Assembly: GCA_020851835.1 (NCBI GenBank)
Contig: JADZBZ010000202.1
Coordinates: forward strand, 1 to 9,907
Direction of reading: 5' to 3'
From: Acidobacteriota bacterium
Lineage (GTDB): Bacteria > Acidobacteriota > Vicinamibacteria > Vicinamibacterales > UBA2999
Length of the DNA stretch: 9,907 bases
The position numbers were made by a program, and so were the translations under genes. Shown here in pieces: positions 1-5,931 of the stretch; position 1 is the stretch's first letter; every line of letters begins with the position of its first letter. Under the pieces are notes generated by a model. That model made no database searches, was not told the DNA's origin, and saw nothing but the letters and a program-made list of their open reading frames with translations.

Positions 1-768
1 CAGGTCGTCGACAAAGGCCACCGACGATTCGTAGCGCCGACCGGGGTCGGCGTGCAGCGCGCGTCCAAACACCAGCGCCAGCGCCTCGCGAGACGCGCCC
101 GCCACCGGCGCCATGTCGCCGGGGACGAAGGCCGACGGCGCCCTCCGGCCGGTGGTCCACTCGTACGAGAGCGCGGCGAGGGAGAACTGATCGCCGGACG
201 CCGACGCCGACGTGGGCCCCAGTTCGGGCGCGCGATAAGGCCGCCGCACCGGCAGGCGCTCACCGAACCGGGCGACCACCGGCCAGATGCCCAGGCCAGT
301 CAACGAGGTGTCGGATTCCGAGACGATGACGTCGCGCGGGTGGAGGGCGCCGTGCCACACATCGCGGTGGGCGGCGGCGTCGAGGGTGGACGCCAGGCCG
401 CGCAGGCGCGGTACGACGTCTACCAGCACGGCGGGGCCGAACTGCTTGAGCGCCACGTCCAGCGAATCGCCAGCGGCATAGGACGTCGTGAGGTACGGCG
501 TGTGCCCGTGCAGGCCCGCGGCCAGCGGCGTCGTGGCGCAGGTCATGCGCGGGAGCTCGTGCACGAGCCCGGCCAGGGCTTCGGCGAGCGCACCCGCGCG
601 ACCAGGGGGCAGACCGATAGTAAAGAGCTTGATGGCAACGGTGGTGTCAGATTCCGGATCAACGGCGCGAAATACCGGTCCGCACGTGCCGGCTCCGAGC
701 TGGTGCAGGACACGGAAGCGGCCAATCGCCGCGGGTGGGACGTCGAACAGCGAGCCTTCCCCGGTCAC
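1..768 (-). CDS. Ser/Thr protein kinase-fold protein, probable pseudokinase (3' end beyond window)
   Basis: The minus strand is open from position 768 to the window edge, giving at least 256 residues with no stop. The product reads as a Hanks-type kinase domain. The N-lobe is intact: glycine loop GAGTCGPV at residues 25-32 and VAIK with Lys47. The C-lobe keeps the APE motif (RAPE, residues 179-182), an F-helix-like stretch at 193-207, and the DP..R motif near 241-245. The catalytic loop is HGALHPRDVIV at 139-149. Aligned without gaps to the usual HRDLKPENILL, the catalytic Asp is Ala141, the Lys is His143 and the Asn is Asp146. The DFG motif is GLG (158-160), so the metal-binding Asp is also lost. 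The fold is clear. Loss of phosphotransfer is inferred; ATP binding and a scaffold or sensor role remain possible. The GTG at 768 is chosen because the conserved domain starts about 16 residues later; no good Shine-Dalgarno precedes it. Any C-terminal domain lies outside the window. Confidence 0.85.
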   Translation of the reverse strand, partial: MTGEGSLFDVPPAAIGRFRVLHQLGAGTCGPVFRAVDPESDTTVAIKLFTIGLPPGRAGALAEALAGLVHELPRMTCATTPLAAGLHGHTPYLTTSYAAGDSLDVALKQFGPAVLVDVVPRLRGLASTLDAAAHRDVWHGALHPRDVIVSESDTSLTGLGIWPVVARFGERLPVRRPYRAPELGPTSASASGDQFSLAALSYEWTTGRRAPSAFVPGDMAPVAGASREALALVFGRALHADPGRRYESSVAFVDDL

Positions 769-777
769 GTGTTGACC
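763..777. repeat. Inverted repeat GGTCA-N5-TGACC over the kinase-like gene start
   Basis: The sequence GGTCACGTGTTGACC has two perfectly complementary 5-base arms separated by 5 bases. It covers the proposed GTG start codon of the leftward kinase-like gene (766-768) and lies just downstream of its candidate -10 box. The position would suit a repressor operator, but arms of this length can occur by chance and no known regulator is recognised. Confidence 0.3.
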
Positions 778-781
778 CGCA

Positions 782-812
782 ATATTATCACGCGCGGTTG
801 ACACCACTCGAA
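782..812 (-). promoter_or_regulatory. Candidate promoter of the kinase-like gene
   Basis: On the minus strand a GATAAT box (789-784, five of six matches to TATAAT) lies in the only AT-rich block of the intergenic region. TTCGAG, a weak -35, lies 17 bases upstream (812-807). TAATAT (787-782) is an overlapping alternative -10. Transcription would start about 8-10 bases before the GTG at 768, giving an almost leaderless mRNA, which agrees with the missing Shine-Dalgarno. Confidence 0.4.
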
Positions 813-827
813 CGCTCTGCAACAGTA
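798..827 (+). promoter_or_regulatory. Candidate promoter of bshC
   Basis: A perfect TTGACA -35 hexamer occurs at 798-803 in the gap between the divergent genes. The matching -10 is poor: the best candidates 17-18 bases downstream are AACAGT or ACAGTA near 821-827. Such a promoter would start transcription about at the GTG at 836. An alternative is the AT-rich TATTAT at 783-788 used as a plus-strand -10, but it has no good -35. The assignment is tentative. Confidence 0.3.
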
Positions 828-835
828 CGCAGTCG

Positions 836-2488
836 GTGCCTGCCGACCTAACCACGACCGCGACCGCCCACGTATTGGCCGTCGATGTTCGCCAATTCCC
901 CTGGATACGCCGTCTGGCGTCAGACTACGTCTTCGACTATGCGCGCGTAGAGCCCTTCTTCGCGGGCAACCCGGCCACGTCAGCCGCGTGGGCCGACGCC
1001 ATCCGCCGCTCGCAGGCCACCAGGCGGCAGCCGGCAGAACTGGCGCGCGTCATCGCCGACCAGCAGGTGCGCCGGGACGCACCCGCCGAAGCCCGCGCGA
1101 GCGGGGCGCGGCTGGCCGACGACGCCACGCGCGTGGTGATGACCGGCCAGCAGGCCGGACTCTTCGGCGGGCCGCTCTTCACGCTGCTCAAAGCGCTGAC
1201 GGCCATGAAGCTGGCGCGCGAGGTGGAGCGCGATCACGGCGTGCCCGTCGTCGCCGTGTTCTGGATTGACGCCGAGGATCACGACTGGCCCGAGGTGTCG
1301 GGGTGTACGGTGCTCGACACCGCCCTCACACCGCATGCCATCCGGCTGGCCGATCTCGATGGTGCCGGCCAGCGCCCGATCGCCCGCCTCTCACTCTCCG
1401 ACGACATTGTTTCGACCATCGACGCCCTGGCCGCGGCGTTGCCGGAGACCGAGTTCCGCGACGAGTTGATCACGGCGCTGCGGCGCGCCTATCGGCCGGG
1501 CCGCGGCATGGCCGAGGCCTTCGGCGTCTGGCTCGAAGCCGTCCTGGGACCGCTCGGCCTCGTGGTGTACGACTCCTCGGACCCGGCCGCCAAGCCACTG
1601 GCCCGTGACGTGTTCACGCGCGAGATCGCCCATCCCGGACACACGGCCGAGCTGGCGAGCCGCGCCGGGCAGGCCCTCGTCGATCGCGGCTACCACGCGC
1701 AGGTCACGCCTCACGAAGGCGCCATCTCCCTTTTCCACCTGACGTCGAGCCGGGAGGCCATTCGGGCCGTCGATGGCCGGGTGGCGATCGGCGACCGGGA
1801 AGTGACGCTCGAGGCACTGGCGGCCGAAGCCCAGGCATCGCCCCAGCACTTCAGCCCCAACGTCCTGCTCCGCCCCATCGTCCAGGACGCGGTGTTTCCC
1901 ACCATCTGCTACGTGGCCGGCCCCAACGAACTGGCCTATCTGGGGCAGCTCCGCGAGGTCTACGCGCATTTCGGCGTAGCCATGCCGCTCATGTACCAGC
2001 GCGCGACGGCCTCCCTGGTCGAGTCGGCGACCATCCGCTTCCTCACCAAGTACGAATTGCCCCTGCCCTCGCTGCAGGCGCAGGACGAGCGTGCGCTCAA
2101 CGACCTGCTCGAGTCGCAGTTGCCGCCGACGGTGGAACAGGCGCTTTCGTCGGTGGCGGCCTTGATCGACGAGCGCATGAACGCGCTCGGGCAGGTGGTG
2201 CCGCAGATCGACCAGACGCTGGAAGGCACGGTGCGAACCACGCTGGGAAAGATGCAGCACGAGATGCACACGCTGCACAACAAGGTCATCCAGGCGGCCA
2301 AGCGCAAGGACGACACCTTGCGGCGCCAGTTCACGCGCGCGCGCGCGCTGACCTTCCCGTCGGGCCATCCGCAGGAGCGCGAGGTCGGCTTCGTGTGGTT
2401 TCTCAACCGGTACGGCCCGGCCCTCGTTCCCCGGCTGCTCGAGGACGTCCCGCTCGGCATGGGGCGCCACTACGTGCTGAGCATCTGA
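836..2488 (+). CDS. bshC: Bacillithiol biosynthesis cysteine-adding enzyme BshC
   Basis: BshC is assigned the last step of bacillithiol synthesis, adding cysteine to glucosaminyl-malate (made by BshA and BshB) in the cytosol. The 550-residue product is close to the usual family length of about 540. It carries the family's Rossmann-core signatures: VMTGQQAGLFGGP (residues 101-113) followed by TLLKALTAMKLA, FWIDAEDHDW (142-151), and LRPIVQDAVFPTICYVAGPNE (345-365). A long charged helical stretch at about 415-500 fits the coiled coil that mediates dimerisation in BshC. The C-terminus (PLGMGRHYVLSI) is the usual family ending. The GTG at 836 is the first possible start in the frame downstream of the divergent promoter region, and no strong ribosome site precedes it. 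Genes for BshA and BshB are not in this window. The PBP gene follows after 19 bases, so co-transcription is likely. Confidence 0.95.
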   Translation: MPADLTTTATAHVLAVDVRQFPWIRRLASDYVFDYARVEPFFAGNPATSAAWADAIRRSQATRRQPAELARVIADQQVRRDAPAEARASGARLADDATRVVMTGQQAGLFGGPLFTLLKALTAMKLAREVERDHGVPVVAVFWIDAEDHDWPEVSGCTVLDTALTPHAIRLADLDGAGQRPIARLSLSDDIVSTIDALAAALPETEFRDELITALRRAYRPGRGMAEAFGVWLEAVLGPLGLVVYDSSDPAAKPLARDVFTREIAHPGHTAELASRAGQALVDRGYHAQVTPHEGAISLFHLTSSREAIRAVDGRVAIGDREVTLEALAAEAQASPQHFSPNVLLRPIVQDAVFPTICYVAGPNELAYLGQLREVYAHFGVAMPLMYQRATASLVESATIRFLTKYELPLPSLQAQDERALNDLLESQLPPTVEQALSSVAALIDERMNALGQVVPQIDQTLEGTVRTTLGKMQHEMHTLHNKVIQAAKRKDDTLRRQFTRARALTFPSGHPQEREVGFVWFLNRYGPALVPRLLEDVPLGMGRHYVLSI

Positions 2489-2507
2489 GGGGCCCTCAGG
2501 CTCGCCC

Positions 2508-4886
2508 GTGACTCGTCGCGCCCGAATCGGGAGGACACGCCGCCTGGCGCGAAAGACGGCCGGGGCGCTGCGGCGGCGCCGACTGCTGAAACCACTCGTC
2601 ACCGTGGCGGCGATCGGCGCCCTCACCCTGTCGGGCGCTCTCGGTTACTACTACATTCAGTTCTCCCGCATCATCGACCTGCGGCTGCACGGCGAGCGCG
2701 ACCGTGTCATCCCGCGCGTGTTCGCGCGGCCGCTGATCTTCAGCACGGGGCAGACCCTTGGCCCAACCGGCGCCGTGGCGCGCCTCAACGACATCGGCTA
2801 CGCGGAACGGGGCCACGCCGACCTGCGCGGCGAGTTCGCGGTCGGGGATGGCACGGTGACCATCGTCCCGCGCGCGGGCGAACTCGCGGGCCGTACGGTG
2901 GTGCTCGCCTTCTCGCCGCCCGTCGCGCGTAAGTCCTCGTCGCGGCCCGGGCCCACGGTCCGCCTCACGAAGATTGATATCGACGGGCGCGTCGCGCCGC
3001 GCGTCACGCTGGACCCGCCGGTGCTGACGGGCCTGGTGACCGGCGGCCGCGAGAAGCGCCGCCGGGTCGCACTCGACGCCATGCCCGCGCGTATCCGCGA
3101 GGCCGTGCTCGCCATCGAGGATCGACGTTTCTACTATCACCCAGGCGTGGACCCGATCCGCATCGTCGGAGCGCTGGCCACCAACCTCGCCGGTAGTCGG
3201 AACTACCTCGTGGGGGCAAGCACGATTACCCAGCAACTGGCGCGCAACTTCTTCCTCAGCGAGGAGATGGCCGAGGAGCAACAGACGCGTCAACGCTCGC
3301 TGCGCCGCAAGCTTCTCGAGCAGTTCATGGCGGTGATCCTCGAAACCAAGGCCACCAAGGACGAGATTCTCGAGCTCTACCTGAACGACGTCTATCTCGG
3401 CCACCGGGGATCGTTCGCCGTCCACGGCGTAGCCGAGGCCGCCCGGATCTTCTTCGGGAAGGACGTCACCAACCTCTCCCTCGCCGAGTCCGCGCTGGTG
3501 GCCGGCATCATCCAGTCGCCGTACAACCACTCGCCGTTCACGAACATCGAGCGGGCGAAGGAGCGCCGGAACGTGGTGCTGCGCGCGATGGCCGATGCCG
3601 ATTACATCAGTCCAGATGCCGCCGCCCGGGCGGCTGACGAGCCCATCTCGGTCGTGCCGGGCGCGCTCGACAACGAGGCACCGTATTTCGTTGATTACAT
3701 GCGGCAGGCCTTCGATGAGGCGTGGCCCGGCCTGACCGAGCGAGCCGAGCCACTCGACATCTACACCACGCTCGACCTGAACCTCCAGCGCGCGGCCCAG
3801 GACGCCGTGCGTAACGGTCTGGCGCGCGTGGACGCGCTGCTCGCGCGCCGGCGGCGCGGACGGCCGCGGCGAGCGCAGGCCGCGCTGCTGGCCGTCGACC
3901 CTCGCAGCGGAGACATCCTGGCGATGGTGGGCGGCCGCTTCTACAACCAGTCGCAGTTCAACCGCGCCGTGCTCGCGCGGCGGCAACCCGGCTCGACCTT
4001 CAAGCCGTTCGTCTACCTGGCCGCCTTCGAGCAGGCAGCCGACAACGGCCTGGCCGACCTCACACCGGCCACGATGGTCTGGGACGAACCGACGACCTGG
4101 ACCTTCGACGACCAGGAGTGGGCGCCGAAAAACTACGAGGACGAGTACGACGGCCACATCACGCTGCGCCGTGCTCTGGCCCTGTCGCGCAACATCGCGA
4201 CGATCAAGGTCGCCGAGCAGACCGGCTTCAACGCCGTGGCCGGCCTCTGGAGGCGCACCGGTGTCGGGCAGCAGGAGTTGAAGGGGTATCCCTCGATCGC
4301 GCTGGGCGTGTTCGAGCTGTCGCCGCTCGAGGTGGCCACGGCCTACACGCTCTTTCCCAACGGCGGCGTCATCGCTCCGCTGCGGACGATTGCTCGCGTG
4401 GTCACCGGCGGCCGGACGCTGGCTCCCGCGGTCGAGAAGGGTCGGGTAGTCGCCCGGCCCGCGACCAGCTACCTGGTCACGAACATGCTGCGCAGCGTCA
4501 TCAACGAGGGCACGGGAGCCGGCGCCCGCGCGGCGGGCTTCACGCTCGACGCCGCCGGCAAGTCGGGAACGACCAACGACCTGCGCGATGCCTGGTTCGT
4601 GGGCTTCACGCCCGAGTTGCTGGCCGTGGTGTGGGTCGGACTGGACGACAACCAGCCGCTCGGCCTCGGCGGGTCTCAGGCGGCCCTGCCCATCTGGACC
4701 TCGTTCATGCTGGAGGCGCTGGCTGGCCGGCCCAACCTGCCCTTCGAGGCACCTGAGGGGGTGAGCTTCGTCGAGATCGACCGCGACACCGGCAAGCTCG
4801 CCACGCCCGACTGTCCGCGCATCGCCAGCGAGGCCTTCCTGGCCGGCACCGAGCCGCTCGAGTTGTGCGACTTGCACCGCTGGTAG
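2508..4886 (+). CDS. mrcB: Class A penicillin-binding protein, PBP1b type (bifunctional transglycosylase/transpeptidase)
   Basis: This enzyme polymerises lipid II into glycan strands and cross-links them on the outer face of the cytoplasmic membrane. The 792 residues show, in order, a basic cytoplasmic tail (1-28), one membrane helix (about 29-50), a UB2H-like domain (about 66-122, VFARPLIF then GYAE), and the GT51 domain. GT51 motifs are EDRRFYYHPGVD with catalytic Glu204, GASTITQQLARN, RRKLLEQF with Glu271, and ILELYLNDVYLG. The transpeptidase domain has STFK with nucleophile Ser496, SRN at 560-562 and KSGT at 685-688. All catalytic motifs are present, so both activities should be intact. 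A basic run of Arg residues near 447-455 precedes the transpeptidase domain. The GTG start follows bshC by 19 bases; the GAGGGG at 2487-2492 is the only weak Shine-Dalgarno candidate. The UB2H domain favours PBP1b over PBP1a. A dedicated Lpo-type activator is not visible here. Confidence 0.93.
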   Translation: MTRRARIGRTRRLARKTAGALRRRRLLKPLVTVAAIGALTLSGALGYYYIQFSRIIDLRLHGERDRVIPRVFARPLIFSTGQTLGPTGAVARLNDIGYAERGHADLRGEFAVGDGTVTIVPRAGELAGRTVVLAFSPPVARKSSSRPGPTVRLTKIDIDGRVAPRVTLDPPVLTGLVTGGREKRRRVALDAMPARIREAVLAIEDRRFYYHPGVDPIRIVGALATNLAGSRNYLVGASTITQQLARNFFLSEEMAEEQQTRQRSLRRKLLEQFMAVILETKATKDEILELYLNDVYLGHRGSFAVHGVAEAARIFFGKDVTNLSLAESALVAGIIQSPYNHSPFTNIERAKERRNVVLRAMADADYISPDAAARAADEPISVVPGALDNEAPYFVDYMRQAFDEAWPGLTERAEPLDIYTTLDLNLQRAAQDAVRNGLARVDALLARRRRGRPRRAQAALLAVDPRSGDILAMVGGRFYNQSQFNRAVLARRQPGSTFKPFVYLAAFEQAADNGLADLTPATMVWDEPTTWTFDDQEWAPKNYEDEYDGHITLRRALALSRNIATIKVAEQTGFNAVAGLWRRTGVGQQELKGYPSIALGVFELSPLEVATAYTLFPNGGVIAPLRTIARVVTGGRTLAPAVEKGRVVARPATSYLVTNMLRSVINEGTGAGARAAGFTLDAAGKSGTTNDLRDAWFVGFTPELLAVVWVGLDDNQPLGLGGSQAALPIWTSFMLEALAGRPNLPFEAPEGVSFVEIDRDTGKLATPDCPRIASEAFLAGTEPLELCDLHRW

Positions 4887-4891
4887 CCGCC

Positions 4892-4931
4892 CCTGTCCGG
4901 ACCCGCCCGCACCTGTCCGAACCTGCCCCCG
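4892..4931 (+). repeat. Two-copy 20-bp tandem repeat upstream of xdhC
   Basis: Two adjacent 20-base units, 4892-4911 and 4912-4931, agree at 16 of 20 positions. Both begin CCTGTCCG. The first copy contains the perfect 8-bp palindrome GTCCGGAC (4895-4902). They fill the space between the PBP stop codon and the xdhC -10 box, where an activator or repressor could bind. No known operator is recognised. Confidence 0.5.
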
Positions 4932-4937
4932 CCCGGC

Positions 4938-4943
4938 TATACT
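4938..4943 (+). promoter_or_regulatory. xdhC -10 box, probably giving a leaderless mRNA
   Basis: TATACT matches the TATAAT consensus at five of six positions and stands out in very GC-rich surroundings. Six bases separate it from the GTG at 4950, so transcription would begin at or next to the start codon. No clear -35 hexamer is seen, and the upstream 20-bp repeat occupies that place. No Shine-Dalgarno precedes the gene, which fits a leaderless transcript. Confidence 0.5.
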
Positions 4944-4949
4944 TCCCAT

Positions 4950-5792
4950 GTGAACCACGAGATTTTCGCGGCCATCGGCGAGGCGCTGACCAAGGGCGAG
5001 GAAGTCGCCCTCGTCACCATCGTCGCCGCCAATGGCTCGACGCCGCAGCGCATCGGCGCGAAGATGCTGGTGTTTGCCGATGGCCGCACGGTGGGCACCA
5101 TCGGCGGCGGCTGCTACGAGCACGACGCGCTCGGCAAGGCCCGTGAAGCCCTGCGGGCGCGAAAGGCCGTCACCGTCAAGTACGATCTCAACGACGACTT
5201 CGTCGAGGAGACCGGCCTGGCGTGCGGCGGGCAGATGGAGGTCTTCATCGAGCCTTTGGAGGCGCCAGCCGCGCTCTATGTGTTCGGCGCCGGCCACGTC
5301 GGCTATTACCTGGCCCGCGTCGCCTCGGAGGCCGGCTTCGAAGTGCACGTCGTGGACGACCGGGCGGCATTCGCCAATCGCGAGCGCTTCCCGTTTGCGG
5401 CGTCGGTGACCGTGGACGACATCCCGACCTGGCTGGTCCAGGCAGCCCTGCCGCCCTCGGCCTACGCCGTCGTGGTCACCCGCGGGCATCGACACGACCT
5501 GGATGCGCTGGCCGCCCTGGTGCCGCGTGAGCTGCGCTATCTGGGGCTCATCGGCAGCCGCGCCAAGGTGGCCCGCATCTACGATCAGCTTCTCGGCGGA
5601 CGTCATGCGTCCCTCGAGCAGCTCTCGCGCGTGCATGCTCCGATTGGGCTCGACATCGGCGCTGTGACCCCGCAGGAGATCGCGGTCAGTATCGCGGCCG
5701 AGCTGGTGGCGGTCCGCCGCGGCAAGACCAGCGCCATCGCCGACGCCTCGCTGCGCTGGATGCCCAAGGCGAAGGCGGAAGACCAGCCGTAG
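4950..5792 (+). CDS. xdhC: XdhC/CoxI-family molybdenum hydroxylase maturation factor
   Basis: XdhC proteins bind molybdenum cofactor, help its sulfuration and hand it to xanthine-dehydrogenase-type enzymes in the cytoplasm. The 280 residues show both family domains. The N-terminal XdhC/CoxI domain (about 12-100) contains NGSTPQRIGAKMLV, GGGCYE with Cys55, and a second conserved Cys92 in ACGGQMEVFIEP. The C-terminal Rossmann domain (about 108-258) has FGAGHVG (112-118), VTRGHRHD (176-183), LGLIGSRAK (198-206) and the signature HAPIGLDIGAVTPQEIAVSI (229-248). No frameshift or missing domain is seen. No molybdenum hydroxylase subunit gene is visible beside it, so its client enzyme cannot be named; a CO-dehydrogenase-like or other hydroxylase is as possible as xanthine dehydrogenase. 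The GTG at 4950 overlaps an out-of-frame ATG at 4948 that is followed at once by TGA. The GTG is preferred because its frame carries the whole domain. Confidence 0.93.
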   Translation: MNHEIFAAIGEALTKGEEVALVTIVAANGSTPQRIGAKMLVFADGRTVGTIGGGCYEHDALGKAREALRARKAVTVKYDLNDDFVEETGLACGGQMEVFIEPLEAPAALYVFGAGHVGYYLARVASEAGFEVHVVDDRAAFANRERFPFAASVTVDDIPTWLVQAALPPSAYAVVVTRGHRHDLDALAALVPRELRYLGLIGSRAKVARIYDQLLGGRHASLEQLSRVHAPIGLDIGAVTPQEIAVSIAAELVAVRRGKTSAIADASLRWMPKAKAEDQP

Positions 5793-5795
5793 GCC

Positions 5796-5841
5796 GTGGC
5801 CTCCTCGCTGCTCATCCCCAACGCCATCATCCTCACGATGA
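5796..5841 (+). pseudogene. Possible relic of an amidohydrolase N-terminus
   Basis: Three bases after the xdhC stop, a GTG opens a frame that reads SLLIPNAIILTMNGPDP. This resembles the first beta-strands of metal-dependent amidohydrolases (pattern LLI.NA.ILTM). The resemblance ends after about 20 codons, where a GC stem-loop and then the hrcA promoter begin. The same frame runs on into hrcA without a stop, but the hrcA start at 5931 is well supported, so this is not an HrcA extension. A truncated remnant of a gene once downstream of xdhC would explain it. Chance resemblance over so short a stretch remains possible. Confidence 0.3.
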
Positions 5842-5870
5842 ACGGGCCGGACCCGACGCGCCCGGCCCGT
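5842..5870 (+). terminator. GC-rich stem-loop, candidate terminator after xdhC
   Basis: ACGGGCCGG (5842-5850) and CCGGCCCGT (5862-5870) form a perfect 9-bp stem around an 11-base loop. It lies 50 bases after the xdhC stop and 25 bases before the hrcA -10 box, where a terminator would be expected. No run of T follows, so it is not a classical intrinsic terminator; it may stall polymerase or protect the xdhC mRNA 3' end. Confidence 0.5.
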
Positions 5871-5894
5871 GCTCGCCCCCCGGAACTCGTGTCC

Positions 5895-5903
5895 TGTTAT
5901 ACT
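5895..5903 (+). promoter_or_regulatory. hrcA extended -10 promoter
   Basis: TGTTATACT is a TGN-extended -10 element (TATACT at 5898-5903, five of six consensus matches). The bases where a -35 would lie (5875-5880, GCCCCC) bear no resemblance to one, which fits an extended -10 promoter. The predicted transcription start near 5909-5911 falls inside the CIRCE element, leaving a leader of about 20 bases before hrcA. Confidence 0.65.
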
Positions 5904-5904
5904 G

Positions 5905-5931
5905 TTAGCACTCAAGTTCAGAGACTGCTAA
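5905..5931 (+). promoter_or_regulatory. CIRCE operator (HrcA binding site)
   Basis: The element reads TTAGCACTC, nine spacer bases, then GACTGCTAA. It matches the CIRCE consensus TTAGCACTC-N9-GAGTGCTAA at 17 of 18 arm positions; the one change is C for G at 5925. HrcA is known to bind this repeat and block transcription at normal temperature. Here it begins one base after the -10 box and its last A is the first base of the hrcA ATG, so bound repressor would cover the transcription start and the translation start region. It implies autoregulation of the hrcA-grpE-dnaJ operon. Confidence 0.93.

Noticed and set aside
52..801. Plus-strand frame of 249 codons at the left end
   Set aside because: Its product is an Arg-rich low-complexity sequence with no recognisable domain, while the opposite strand encodes a clear kinase fold over the same bases.
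2486..2498. TGAGGGGCCCTCA near-palindrome after bshC as a terminator
   Set aside because: The six-base arms are separated by one base, too close for an RNA hairpin of full length, there is no T-run, and the PBP gene starts ten bases later.
1391..2626. Minus-strand open frame of 411 codons opposite bshC
   Set aside because: It has no recognisable motif and runs across the bshC stop into the PBP start, as expected of a codon-bias shadow.
2496..5915. Minus-strand open frame of 1139 codons opposite the PBP and xdhC genes
   Set aside because: It is a mirror of two well-supported plus-strand genes in GC-rich DNA, where antisense stops are rare. The product is rich in Arg, Gly, His and Asp without a domain, and it spans an intergenic region and promoter.
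5796..5930. N-terminal extension of HrcA from GTG 5796
   Set aside because: The extra 45 codons would run through the stem-loop, the -10 box and the CIRCE site. The ATG at 5931 gives a normal-length HrcA.
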